From: Candidatus Falkowiibacteriota bacterium
GTDB lineage: Bacteria; Patescibacteriota; Patescibacteriia; UBA11705; JABHMO01
Assembly (NCBI GenBank): GCA_018693855.1
Contig: JABHMO010000036.1
Location: 1-48,448 of the forward strand
Reading direction: 5' to 3'
DNA length: 48,448 bases
Part shown: positions 7,633 through 15,542 of the stretch, piece by piece
Numbering within the stretch: the first letter of the stretch is position 1
Layout of the letters: the number at the start of each line of letters is the position of its first letter
Position numbers and translations under genes: made by a program
The notes under the pieces: generated by a model
Database searches by the model: none
Told to the model about the DNA's origin: nothing
Seen by the model: only the letters and a program-made list of their open reading frames with translations

Positions 7633-8781
7633 TTATAATACTCTATATTGATATTTCACATCATTGGGAGACGATGCGTTACAATCAGCTCCTTCAAGGG
7701 CTTCTCCATTAATAGTACAAGTTGTAGACTGAGTTCCTAAATACATAAATTCACGACCATCAGCAGTCACAGTCTCATCCTTCTCCATTGTGTATGGAGC
7801 GCCATTCAATTCAAACACAGCGGTTCCATCAACACCTTCAACAGAGACAACCCCTACACTGAAACCATTCACAGTTGCAGTTCCTCCAAGCATAGACCAT
7901 CCATCTAACCACGTATTGTAAATCTCCGTATCCATGTCATTATCAAGAGTCCAATAACCATCATTTTTCCATCTATTTAATACATCTTTCAAATCCGTCT
8001 TCGCTATTCTTATATAAGTATCTTCACCATGAAAGAATACTTCATAAGCACTCTGCAAATCAATAGCATTTTGATCTATTGTATCGTCTGTCTCCCCCAA
8101 ATCCAAGGCAACCTGTCTCTGCGCGTCACTCAGGGTTACAGCTACATCTGAAATATTATATCTATAGTTACATTTACCATCTCCATTATCTCCAATGATT
8201 TCATTCTCAACCTTCATTGTAACTGTAATAGTGTCTTCATCGTACAAAGACTGTTTACTAACTGTAGAAGCAGAACAATCGTCAACAGAATTAATCATGC
8301 CATTCAAACTATTCCCTGCATTTTCCGGTCTTTTTGAATTTGCATGAATCTTGACCTTGTCCAAATTTCCATTTGTAATACCAAGCCCAAGCTCTCTCAT
8401 CACTCTGAATGCATCAGATGGTCTTCCTAAATAATTCATTTTTAGATCTAGCGGATTAACATAATAAGCTTCTCCGTTTGCTTCGACTCGAAGTAAAATC
8501 TTTCCTGCTAAATAACTTGGGGCATAACCATCAAACTTATCATAGTTCGCTTCATTAATACCAAGCCCAAGCTCTCTCATAATCTGAAAAGCGTCTGCTG
8601 GTCTACCAAGAAAATGACGATAGTTATCGGCTGGGTTCACATACCAAGCTTCTCCGTTTTCTTCTACCTGAAGAAGAATCTTCCCTTTCAATCTCTCAGA
8701 CATTGTTGCTGCAGCATCAGCTTGAGGGATGAAAGAGACTATCAAGAACATTGCTAAACATAGAAAAATAGCTTTTTTCAT
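7633..8781 (-). CDS. Secreted protein with two GEAWYVNP-type repeats, unknown C-terminal domain
   Basis: The protein has 382 residues. The signal peptide (about 1-23, ending PQADAAA) is followed by two modules nearly identical to those of the 2909-4669 protein (GKILLQVEENGEAWYVNP and GKILLRVEANGEAYYVNP, each ending LGRPADAF or LGRPSDAF then MRELGLGI). The C-terminal 230 residues differ completely: no protease motif, several cysteines (DDCSAS, GKCNYRYN, TTCTINGEALEGADCNAS) and a beta-rich look. This is a paralog pair built by joining one conserved anchor or binding module to different effectors. Exported location is predicted; function unknown. Confidence 0.7.
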   Translation of the reverse strand: MKKAIFLCLAMFLIVSFIPQADAAATMSERLKGKILLQVEENGEAWYVNPADNYRHFLGRPADAFQIMRELGLGINEANYDKFDGYAPSYLAGKILLRVEANGEAYYVNPLDLKMNYLGRPSDAFRVMRELGLGITNGNLDKVKIHANSKRPENAGNSLNGMINSVDDCSASTVSKQSLYDEDTITVTMKVENEIIGDNGDGKCNYRYNISDVAVTLSDAQRQVALDLGETDDTIDQNAIDLQSAYEVFFHGEDTYIRIAKTDLKDVLNRWKNDGYWTLDNDMDTEIYNTWLDGWSMLGGTATVNGFSVGVVSVEGVDGTAVFELNGAPYTMEKDETVTADGREFMYLGTQSTTCTINGEALEGADCNASSPNDVKYQYRVL

Positions 8782-8844
8782 AGTTGTTTTGTTAATTTAT
8801 TGTTAAGGCTATTATAGCACATAACCTTGTTGTCGAAAAAATAC

Positions 8845-8920
8845 GTCAACGCAATCCCCTATTTTACTTTAATTTAAGACCAAATAAACAGACAGTCTTC
8901 ATGAATGGCTGTTTTTTGGT
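8845..8920 (+). repeat. Possible degenerate cassette-type repeat, copy E, with hairpin
   Basis: CAACGCAATCCCC followed by a long hairpin ACCAAATAAACAG (8879-8891) / CTGTTTTTTGGT (8909-8920). The word CGCAATCCC and the AACAG/CTGTTTTTT arms recall copies A-D, but the GAGCCAA core is lost. Like copy C, it lies in a divergent intergenic region. Confidence 0.4.
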
Positions 8921-8997
8921 TCAAAAAGCTGGAATCTCGATACGATATAAGCAGAGAATAACTAATGACCTTTGACAAAAAGACAAGGAGCCAAACC

Positions 8998-9249
8998 ATG
9001 AAGATAGCAAGACCTATAAACATGGTGCCTAACGAACTAGCATCAATCACACCAAATCGACCTGGATATGGAATGTTCAACGCATGGGACACTCAAGATT
9101 GCGCAGGGTCTTTTGCTCAACTTGACGGAGATGGAATAGAAGAGGAAGAAGAAGAAATTTTCAATCCAGACGAAGGAATCTTTCTCCCCTTTCCTAGAGG
9201 ATTAGGAACAAAACATCGATTCCCATTCTTCGGTAGTTCAAATTTATAA
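8998..9249 (+). CDS. Small protein of an unrecognised triplicated family, copy 1
   Basis: The 83-residue protein is read from ATG 8998, seven bases after AAGGAG; the track start at 8965 lacks a ribosome site. It shares with the next two genes the N-terminal block MKIARPINMVPNELASITP...YGMFNAWDTQDC and the C-terminal block FLPFPRGLGTKHRFPFFG. The middle is variable and acidic here (GIEEEEEEIFNPDEG). It has no signal peptide, membrane helix or known motif. The fixed ends around a free middle recall small binding proteins or peptide precursors, but neither is shown. It heads a three-gene operon. Confidence 0.7.
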   Translation: MKIARPINMVPNELASITPNRPGYGMFNAWDTQDCAGSFAQLDGDGIEEEEEEIFNPDEGIFLPFPRGLGTKHRFPFFGSSNL

Positions 9250-9270
9250 AAACACTAAAAGGAATAATTC

Positions 9271-9537
9271 ATGAAACTCGCCAAACCAAAAGAGATGGTT
9301 CCAAAGAGACTAGCAAAAATCATACCACCATGTGAAAGATATGGAATGTTTAATAATTGGGATAGTCAAAACTGGGAAGGAGATTTTGAGTCAATTGATG
9401 GAACCAGCGAAGAAAACAAAGCCTTAAGCGATAAAAAAGAAAGACCACTCTCTTCATTCAGGCCTTTCCCAAAAGGACTAAAAACCGAACACAGATTCTC
9501 GTTCTTCGGCAGAACACATCTACCGGATAAGGAGTAA
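9271..9537 (+). CDS. Small protein of the triplicated family, copy 2
   Basis: This 88-residue paralog has a start preceded by AAAAGGAAT. It keeps MKLAKPKEMVPKRLAKIIPP, YGMFNNWDSQNWEGDFESID and FRPFPKGLKTEHRFSFFGR; the middle (SEENKALSDKKERPL) differs from its neighbours. The cysteine of copies 1 and 3 (TQDC) is replaced by Trp (SQNW), so that Cys is not essential to the family. Spacing to copy 1 is 21 bases. Confidence 0.7.
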   Translation: MKLAKPKEMVPKRLAKIIPPCERYGMFNNWDSQNWEGDFESIDGTSEENKALSDKKERPLSSFRPFPKGLKTEHRFSFFGRTHLPDKE

Positions 9538-9542
9538 ACAAG

Positions 9543-9812
9543 ATGAAGCTGACTAAACCAAATCATCTAGTACCAGACAGATTAGCATCAATCATACCAA
9601 GGCAATCGGCATATGGGATGTTTAGTGAATGGGACACCCAGGATTGCAAGGGTAAATTCGCAAAACTCGACGAGCAAGAAACTGACCAAAATGTCACAAA
9701 ACAACGTAACAAACCAAAAGAAAAACCTTTCTTGCCTTTCCCAAAAGGACTTCTAATAAAACACCGTTTCAGTTTTTTCGGCCGACCAAACCTATCCAAA
9801 GGAAAAGATTGA
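9543..9812 (+). CDS. Small protein of the triplicated family, copy 3
   Basis: This 89-residue paralog has an AAGGAG site that overlaps the stop region of copy 2, only five bases away, so the genes are likely coupled. Conserved blocks: MKLTKPNHLVPDRLASIIPR, YGMFSEWDTQDCKGKFAKLD and FLPFPKGLLIKHRFSFFGRP. The middle is rich in Gln, Asn and Lys. Family consensus over the three copies: MKxxxPxxxVPxxLAxIxP, YGMFxxWDxQxxxGxF and FxPFPKGLxxxHRFxFFG. A terminator follows at 9846. Confidence 0.7.
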   Translation: MKLTKPNHLVPDRLASIIPRQSAYGMFSEWDTQDCKGKFAKLDEQETDQNVTKQRNKPKEKPFLPFPKGLLIKHRFSFFGRPNLSKGKD

Positions 9813-9845
9813 TATTCAAATACAACGATAAATTCAAACCATCAA

Positions 9846-9876
9846 AAAACCGTGAACACTCTCACGGCTTTTTTAT
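9846..9876 (+). terminator. Terminator of the triplicated small-protein operon
   Basis: Stem CCGTGA (9850-9855), loop ACACTC, stem TCACGG (9862-9867), then CTTTTTTAT. Confidence 0.85.
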
Positions 9877-9998
9877 TGAACTTTAGATAAATACAAAGTA
9901 TAATCAAATTACCATACTCTTAGTTTACTAAGAGATAAAAACTAATACAAAACAATCCATTTAGCCTTATATAGCCTCGTTTAGCCCCCTTTTTCTCT

Positions 9999-10748
9999 AT
10001 GAATAAACAAACTCAAGAGTACTTACAAGAACTTGATTTCAAACCAAATGAAATAAAAGTTTACATTGCTTCAACTCAACTGGGAGAAGCTACTGCTGCA
10101 CAGATCGCTAAGAAGATTAATTTACCAAGAACAACCGTAATCAGTGTTCTGCAAAAGCTAGAACAGAGCAACTATATTTCAGCCCACAAATACAAAGGTA
10201 AAACTTTTTATTGGGTTGAGTCACCTCGATTAATTAAATCTAGTTTAGAACATAAAGTAGAAGTCGCGAGCAACCTTGAAAATCTTTTGACTGAACTTTA
10301 CCGTAGCGAATCTACTTTCCCCTTCTCAAAAACAGTTGACACGAAAAATGGTATTAAAAAATACATTGAAAAGACATTACTAGAAACCACTAAAAAATCC
10401 ACTATATACACAATTGACAACCCAAACGTAGGCAACTACAGAAAAATCTTTTCAGATGATTATGGTAAAATTTTGGTTGGAATAAAAAAGAAAAGACAAC
10501 TCAATACAAAAACACTAATTCCTTTTGGAACTCTAAACAAGATTCATCCAAACAAAATTAAAACTCAAGCAATAGAAGTCAAAGAACTACCTGAAGGAAT
10601 CGATTTCCCTGCATCACTCTGGATAATTGATAAAAAAATAGTCTTCTTTTCCGGTAAGATTCCATTCCTAGTAGAAATAAATCATCCATTAATAAAAGAA
10701 AGTATTAAGAGTTTGTATAACTATTTGTGGGGAACAGCTACAGGGTAA
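9999..10748 (+). CDS. TrmB-like transcriptional regulator
   Basis: The 249-residue protein starts with a winged helix-turn-helix of the TrmB type: EYLQELDFKPNEIKVYIASTQLGEATAAQIAKKINLPRTTVISVLQKLEQSNYI (about residues 8-60), followed by a hydrophilic wing. The rest (about 85-245) resembles the effector or sensor part seen in CPR TrmB-family proteins, with no clear ligand motif. It probably binds DNA as a dimer. It stands alone after the terminator at 9846 and is preceded by a TTTAGCC-type leader repeat. Whether it regulates the small-protein operon next to it is open. Confidence 0.75.
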   Translation: MNKQTQEYLQELDFKPNEIKVYIASTQLGEATAAQIAKKINLPRTTVISVLQKLEQSNYISAHKYKGKTFYWVESPRLIKSSLEHKVEVASNLENLLTELYRSESTFPFSKTVDTKNGIKKYIEKTLLETTKKSTIYTIDNPNVGNYRKIFSDDYGKILVGIKKKRQLNTKTLIPFGTLNKIHPNKIKTQAIEVKELPEGIDFPASLWIIDKKIVFFSGKIPFLVEINHPLIKESIKSLYNYLWGTATG

Positions 10749-10778
10749 TTATGAGTAAGGCTCTTTAACCTAGCCTTA

Positions 10779-10801
10779 CTCCGGATCGAGTCCGGAGTGA
10801 C
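10779..10801. repeat. CTCCGGAT hairpin, copy 1
   Basis: ACTCCGGATcgaGTCCGGAGTGAC forms a stem of CTCCGGA with TCCGGAG. A related element (ACTCCGGATCCCGTCCGGAG) lies at 15724-15747. No clear T tract follows, so it looks like a small dispersed repeat rather than a terminator. Confidence 0.55.
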
Positions 10802-10848
10802 TTGATTTTGATAGAGCCCGAACAATCGTTATTAAAAACCTTAAATCT

Positions 10849-11451
10849 ATGCATTTGATCCTAATGTCCAACGGTGAATTTTTCACGGAGAAAGTTCCTC
10901 AACTTGTTGAGAATTTTTCGAAGATGAAAATCGCCTACATCAATACAGCAACTAAAGGTATGCCTGATCCGTCAGCACTTGATCGACATATTGAGAGGAT
11001 GAAAGAGCTTGATTTTAATTTTGAAGTGATTGATATTGCGGATAAAAACGAGGATGAACTTTTCGAACAATTAAAAACTAAAGATCTAATTTACGTTCAA
11101 GGAGGAAACACATTCTACTTATTAAAATGCATCCGAGAAAGCGGTTTTGATAAAGTCATTAAAAAACTTTTACAGAAAGGAATTATATACACTGGCGCAA
11201 GTGCTGGAGCTTATGTGGCTTGCCCGACAATTGAAATGGCAACTTGGAACGATTCGCAACACTTTGATAGATTTGGAATCACTGATTTCACAGCCCTAGG
11301 CTTGTTCCCCTCTTTAATCAAAGCTCACTTTACAGAAGATCAACGACCAGTTCTTGATTCTTATATTAACAATTCACATTATAAAGTTGAACTGCTAGCA
11401 GATAATGAAGCGCTCATGATAAAAAACGGTAAAATCACTAAATTCAATTAA
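10849..11451 (+). CDS. Peptidase S51 family protein (dipeptidase E-like)
   Basis: The 200-residue protein carries the S51 hallmarks: YVQGGNTFYLLK (the GGNT segment) and the nucleophile elbow YTGASAGAYV with the catalytic serine in GASAG. The later KAHFTEDQRP segment is where family members keep a histidine of the active site. S51 peptidases of this type cleave Asp-Xaa dipeptides or cyanophycin-like substrates in the cytoplasm; the exact substrate is not readable. Length fits PepE-type members (about 200-230). It lies 24 bases before the membrane protein gene, probably in one transcript. Confidence 0.85.
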   Translation: MHLILMSNGEFFTEKVPQLVENFSKMKIAYINTATKGMPDPSALDRHIERMKELDFNFEVIDIADKNEDELFEQLKTKDLIYVQGGNTFYLLKCIRESGFDKVIKKLLQKGIIYTGASAGAYVACPTIEMATWNDSQHFDRFGITDFTALGLFPSLIKAHFTEDQRPVLDSYINNSHYKVELLADNEALMIKNGKITKFN

Positions 11452-11475
11452 ACAAATCTAATACAATATCCTCTT

Positions 11476-12366
11476 ATGAAAACAACAAAATATAACATGG
11501 TCGCATTTGGGATTGTGTTTTTCTCATTATCGGTCAATTTTCTGGCACTTCTATTCACTTCTGTAATCACGAAAGTTGGGTCACCTACTAACTTCTCAAT
11601 CTTTGGACTTTATAATGGAACAGGGACAACGATCGAAATGACTGCGGGACTAACTCTGTTCTTCGCTGTACTCATGTTATCAGCCTTTGTACATATTGGT
11701 ATCTATTCAATTAAACAAGCTGTTACAATTAACAACGAAAAAACGACTACTTATCAGGATAAAAATATCTGGTGGGCAACAGCACTCTTTCTAATAGTAA
11801 AAGATAGCTTCAAATTGATTCTTGCTATGATAATCGCTGTCCCTCTTTTACTCGTAACGCTATCAATGACAGTCTCTGCCCTATTTATGAACCAGCTTGA
11901 ATTAGGACAACCTCTTTTAATTTTCGTAGTTGGAATAATCGCTTATATACCAACACAATCTGTTGGGTTAAGGATTGGTAAATTAATTACAAAAGCAGCT
12001 GACAAAACAAAGGCTACTATCACCTTTTCTAAAACTGGATTTGATATTCAGTTCCATTGGTTAGGCCTTAAACCAGGAGAGGGTGAATTCCATATTGATT
12101 TTTCTGAATTAGAGCGAGTTGAGACAATGACATTTTTCGAAGCACAAAAGTACCAAAAAGAGTTTGGTCCAAACGTACAGATGGCATATGATCAGGTAAA
12201 ATCAATGTACAAAATGAAAGAGAAAAGACCTTCCACCCTATTTCAAGCTGAATCAGGTACTAATACACTAATCAAAGGACCAGAAATACATTACCTTTTC
12301 CGGTTCCGATCTGATCAGGATATTGATGGATTAGTTAAAGCATTTAATGATTATAAAAAAAAATAA
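11476..12366 (+). CDS. Multi-pass membrane protein of unknown function
   Basis: The 296-residue protein has about four hydrophobic segments in the first 165 residues (near 8-32, 55-78, 98-135 and 145-165) and a soluble C-terminal half (about 175-296). The soluble part looks like a PH-like or bacterial 'photosystem-associated' beta domain (ATITFSKTGFDIQFHWLGLKPGEGEFHIDFSELERVETM), a resemblance only. Upstream in the same direction is the S51 peptidase; a strong terminator follows. Function unknown. Confidence 0.6.
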   Translation: MKTTKYNMVAFGIVFFSLSVNFLALLFTSVITKVGSPTNFSIFGLYNGTGTTIEMTAGLTLFFAVLMLSAFVHIGIYSIKQAVTINNEKTTTYQDKNIWWATALFLIVKDSFKLILAMIIAVPLLLVTLSMTVSALFMNQLELGQPLLIFVVGIIAYIPTQSVGLRIGKLITKAADKTKATITFSKTGFDIQFHWLGLKPGEGEFHIDFSELERVETMTFFEAQKYQKEFGPNVQMAYDQVKSMYKMKEKRPSTLFQAESGTNTLIKGPEIHYLFRFRSDQDIDGLVKAFNDYKKK

Positions 12367-12375
12367 GATAGTACA

Positions 12376-12402
12376 GTCCTGAGGAAACTCAGGACTTTTC
12401 TT
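12376..12402 (+). terminator. Terminator after the membrane protein
   Basis: GTCCTGAG-GAAA-CTCAGGAC (an 8-bp stem with a GAAA tetraloop) followed by TTTTCTTT. Confidence 0.9.
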
Positions 12403-12429
12403 TACACAAAATAGTAATCAAAATTGTCC

Positions 12430-12458
12430 TTGACAAGCAAATTCAATAGGTGTATATT
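12430..12458 (+). promoter_or_regulatory. Sigma-70-type promoter of the small membrane protein gene
   Basis: TTGACA at 12430-12435, a 17-base spacer, then TATATT at 12453-12458. It lies just after the preceding terminator and about 40 bases before the start codon. Confidence 0.75.
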
Positions 12459-12496
12459 CCTGACAGGTCAATTTTTCGCCTGAAAGGAGTGCGGAA

Positions 12497-12727
12497 ATGA
12501 TCGTTCGTGCGAAGAGACAAAAAAGAATAAGGGGTGGTAAGCACTACTACGAATTCTTGGGGATCTTCGTCTCATGCGTTGCAGTGCTCTATGTAGCCAA
12601 GGTAGGAATTCTCCTGTCTCTGCTACTAGGTGGCTGCTTTGCAATTCTGCTCTTTATCTTCATCTATCCAATCCCCATCAAAATACCAGAGGAGAACGAT
12701 GAGGAGGATGAGGACGGCACACAATAA
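12497..12727 (+). CDS. Small membrane protein of unknown function
   Basis: The 76-residue protein has a very basic N-terminus (VRAKRQKRIRGGKHYY), two closely spaced membrane helices (about 20-36 and 39-57) and a proline- and acid-rich tail (IPEENDEEDEDG). By the positive-inside rule the charged N-terminus is probably cytoplasmic. The start is supported by AAAGGAG nine bases upstream. It is a single-gene unit with its own promoter and terminator. No family recognised. Confidence 0.65.
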   Translation: MIVRAKRQKRIRGGKHYYEFLGIFVSCVAVLYVAKVGILLSLLLGGCFAILLFIFIYPIPIKIPEENDEEDEDGTQ

Positions 12728-12740
12728 AAAATGTCCATTT

Positions 12741-12773
12741 AGCGGCTTCGCATTGCGAAGCCGCTTCTCTTTT
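12741..12773 (+). terminator. Terminator of the small membrane protein gene
   Basis: AGCGGCTTCGC / GCGAAGCCGCT (11-bp stem) followed by TCTCTTTT. Confidence 0.85.
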
Positions 12774-12826
12774 AAATCAATTCCTTTCTGCTTGATAATA
12801 ACCTTCAGTCATGCTATTATTTGGCT

Positions 12827-14104
12827 ATGAAAAAAATCAGTTGTAATACACTAGTAATAGGTGGCGGTCCTGCTGGGATAATGTCAGCAATTAAAGCATC
12901 AGAAAAGAATTCTGATGTAATTTTAGTAGAAAAAAATAATCGATTAGGTGTAAAATTACTTATTACTGGTAAAGGCAGATGTAATATTACTAATGCTGAA
13001 AACAATGTAAAAAAACTAGTTGAGAAGTATGGTAAAAATGGAAAATTCCTTTACTCTTGCTTGAACAATTTTTGTACTCAAGACGTTGTAAATATGCTAG
13101 AAAAGTACGGTTTGAACACTAAAATTGAACAGGGAAACAGAATTTTTCCAGATTCGGATAAATCGGCTGATGTTCTTAATTTATTTGTAAAATTACTTAA
13201 AAAGCAGAAAGTTGAGATTATGGTTAATAGTGGGGTTAGAAAGATAGTCACAGAGCACAGAACAGATAACACGGAACAAAAGACTCCAAGCACAAAGATA
13301 ATCAAAAAGGTAATTCTTGATGATGGGACGGAGATTGAGGCGAAGAAGTATATTCTTACAACGGGTGGCAAATCATATCCAGCGACTGGATCGACTGGAG
13401 AGGCGTTTTTATGGTTAAGGACTCTAGGTCACAATATTACGAAGCTATCCCCTGCTCTAGTACCAATCAAGTGCAAAGAATCGTTTATTGAAGAACTCGA
13501 AGGACTGAGTTTAAGAAATGTAGAGATCGCAGCTTATCAAGACAATAAGAAAAGACTATCTCAATTTGGAGAGGCTGTTTTCACAAATAACGGGATGAGT
13601 GGACCTATTATTCAAGATATGAGTTCTAATGTTGGCGAGTTACTTGAGAATGGAGAAGTTAAACTAAAAATCGATTTCAAACCAGCACTCGACTTCCCTA
13701 CCCTTGATAAACGACTACAAAAAGATTTTCAAGAATTTAGTAACAAAATGTTTAGAAATAGTTTAGATAAACTTCTACCAAAGTCTTTAATTCCTATAAT
13801 TATAAAACTTTCTAAGATAGATCCTGATAAAAAAGTAAACTTAATCACAAAAGAAGAAAGAAATAAACTTCTGCATCTACTTAAAGAGTTCGAACTGATA
13901 GTTACAGCCTTAGAAAAGTTTTCAAAAGCAATCATCACTAAAGGTGGAGTAGATTTAAAAGAAGTTGATCCCAAAACAATGCAATCTAAAATAGTCGATA
14001 ATCTATATTTCGCTGGAGAGATCCTTGACCTAGACGGCCCGACTGGCGGCTACAATCTGCAAATATGTTGGAGCACTGGTTATGCAGCTGGGACAAGCAG
14101 CTAA
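12827..14104 (+). CDS. BaiN/HI0933-family FAD-dependent oxidoreductase
   Basis: The protein of about 425 residues has an N-terminal FAD-binding motif (VIGGGPAGIMSAIKA, then ILVEKNNRLGVKLLITGKGRCNITN) and the family's TTGGKSYPATGSTG and C-terminal LYFAGEILDLDGPTGGYNLQ segments. It belongs to the HI0933/BaiN flavoproteins, whose physiological reaction is mostly unknown. The track starts at a TTG (12821); ATG 12827 is more likely. TATTAT sits about 8 bases before it, so the mRNA may be leaderless. A stretch near residues 142-160 (TEHRTDNTEQKTPSTK) looks like an inserted, repeat-like tract absent from the family core. The stop codon lies inside the terminator stem. Confidence 0.85.
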   Translation: MKKISCNTLVIGGGPAGIMSAIKASEKNSDVILVEKNNRLGVKLLITGKGRCNITNAENNVKKLVEKYGKNGKFLYSCLNNFCTQDVVNMLEKYGLNTKIEQGNRIFPDSDKSADVLNLFVKLLKKQKVEIMVNSGVRKIVTEHRTDNTEQKTPSTKIIKKVILDDGTEIEAKKYILTTGGKSYPATGSTGEAFLWLRTLGHNITKLSPALVPIKCKESFIEELEGLSLRNVEIAAYQDNKKRLSQFGEAVFTNNGMSGPIIQDMSSNVGELLENGEVKLKIDFKPALDFPTLDKRLQKDFQEFSNKMFRNSLDKLLPKSLIPIIIKLSKIDPDKKVNLITKEERNKLLHLLKEFELIVTALEKFSKAIITKGGVDLKEVDPKTMQSKIVDNLYFAGEILDLDGPTGGYNLQICWSTGYAAGTSS

Positions 14105-14121
14105 GGACTAGCTGCTTTTTA
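14096..14121 (+). terminator. Terminator overlapping the flavoprotein stop codon
   Basis: AGCAGCT (14096-14102) pairs with AGCTGCT (14110-14116), followed by TTTT. The first arm runs into the TAA stop. Confidence 0.8.
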
Positions 14122-14169
14122 GTTTATAAACAGTAACACTTGCATTTATTTAATTATGGGTATATACTT

Positions 14170-14215
14170 ATTATCATATCACGTAGCATATGGTACGTAA
14201 CATAAAAATAATAAT
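14170..14215. repeat. ACGTA/ATAC-type leader repeat upstream of the Trx-CcdA gene
   Basis: Degenerate words CATATCACGTAGCATATGG and TACGTAACATAA, shared with the leaders at 15496, 19336 and 21433. Confidence 0.55.
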
Positions 14216-14241
14216 TCAAATCTAAATCATTATTCAAAACT

Positions 14242-15447
14242 ATGAGATCCAAACTTACTATTTTCGCTATTTTATTTTTTTGCCTTTTGTCATTTTTACC
14301 GATACAACCGACTAACGCAGCCGAACAAGTTGAGTTAGACTTTTTCTACAGTGAAACATGTCCTCACTGTATAAAAGAGTATAAATTTTTGGATAATGAT
14401 ATTGAGCCAAAATACGAAGACGTTAAAATTAATAAATACGTTTTATCAAAACAAAAAAACGTTGATCTGCTGGAAGAATTTTACGCAGAATATGAAGTTC
14501 CAAAGAATATTCATGGATACGTGCCTATCACTTTTATTGATGATGTTTATTACTCAGGATTCAATGATCGGATTGCCATGCAAATTGAGTCAAAGATCAT
14601 TAATTTAACAAAGTACGAGGCATCTCAGCAACCGATTGAAGACGGAGACTCTCAAATGGCCGACGAACTAAGAGAGACTGTTAAAGTTCCTTTGTTCGGA
14701 GAAATTGATCTGAAAAACTCATCACCTCTAACCCTATCAATAATCCTCGGTACACTCGACGGATTCAACGCCTGCGCAATGATCGCTCTGGGATTTTTAC
14801 TAGCTGTGCTAATTGGAACAGGTGTCAGAAAAAAAATAATCCTAATCGGAGGAACATTCATCCTGGTTTCAGGAGCTGTCTACTTCCTGTTTATATCAGC
14901 TTGGTTGAACTTGTTCATGATCACTCAAAACATAGCATTCATAACTTCAATTGTTGCAATTATTGTAATTATTTTCGCAATCCTGATTTTACGAGACTAC
15001 ATTAGAAATATTGTTTGTAAAATCTGTCATATCAATCCAAAGGGAGCAACAATCTGGCAAAAGATGGAAAAATACTTGTTTACTAAAATGCAGTATTACG
15101 CAACAACTCCAATGTCAACATTCTTGATGCTACTAGGAGTTGCTGGAGTAGCTGTTGGAATCAATACAGTTGAACTTGTCTGTTCATTCGGCTTCCCTCT
15201 TGCATTCACAAAAGCTCTGACAGACATGGGAATGTCAACTGGTAGTTACTACTTTTATTTGATCCTGTACATCATGTTCTACATGCTTGATGATTTCATT
15301 ATCTTCTTAATTGCAGTAATAACCCTGCGTGTAACAGGAATCTCTGACAAATACCTGAAGTTCGTCATGTTAATCTCTGGAATAATGTTACTAATACTTG
15401 GTATTGTTATGTTATTTAAACCAAGTTTGTTAGCTTTTAATTTATAA
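14242..15447 (+). CDS. Secreted thioredoxin-fold domain fused to a CcdA/DsbD-like membrane domain
   Basis: The protein has 401 residues. A signal peptide (about 1-27, QPTNA) is followed by a thioredoxin- or glutaredoxin-like domain with CPHC at residues 40-43 (FFYSETCPHCIKEY). From about 165 there is a six-helix DsbD/CcdA-type domain; its helix starts carry single cysteines (DGFNACAMIALGF and VELVCSFGFPLAF), the pair that normally shuttles electrons. The expected role is passing reducing power from the cytoplasm to exported proteins, with the Trx domain as the outer partner. A CxxC pair in a loop (KICHIN preceded by IVCK) is extra. The small cysteine-rich protein just downstream may be a client or metal carrier (inference). 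Confidence 0.8.
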   Translation: MRSKLTIFAILFFCLLSFLPIQPTNAAEQVELDFFYSETCPHCIKEYKFLDNDIEPKYEDVKINKYVLSKQKNVDLLEEFYAEYEVPKNIHGYVPITFIDDVYYSGFNDRIAMQIESKIINLTKYEASQQPIEDGDSQMADELRETVKVPLFGEIDLKNSSPLTLSIILGTLDGFNACAMIALGFLLAVLIGTGVRKKIILIGGTFILVSGAVYFLFISAWLNLFMITQNIAFITSIVAIIVIIFAILILRDYIRNIVCKICHINPKGATIWQKMEKYLFTKMQYYATTPMSTFLMLLGVAGVAVGINTVELVCSFGFPLAFTKALTDMGMSTGSYYFYLILYIMFYMLDDFIIFLIAVITLRVTGISDKYLKFVMLISGIMLLILGIVMLFKPSLLAFNL

Positions 15448-15495
15448 AAAATAAAGTTCATTATAATCTTTCAATAAAGAGTACTTATCATCTAT

Positions 15496-15537
15496 TACGT
15501 GATACGTGATACATGATACATGATACGTGATACATGA
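15496..15537. repeat. GTGATAC/ATGATAC minisatellite
   Basis: Tandem units of about 7-8 bases: TACGTGATACGTGATACATG and ATACATGATACGTGATACATG. It runs up to the start codon of the cysteine-rich miniprotein. Confidence 0.8.
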
Positions 15538-15542
15538 AAAAT

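Noticed and set aside
2000-8920. Integron with attC sites
   Set aside because: The repeats have no clear paired GTTRRRY/RYYYAAC core sites and no integrase gene is in the window. Only the cassette-like layout is kept as a finding.
12827-14104. Tricarballylate or succinate dehydrogenase flavoprotein
   Set aside because: The C-terminal FAGEILDLDGPTGGYNLQ and GKGRCNITN segments are specific to the HI0933/BaiN family.
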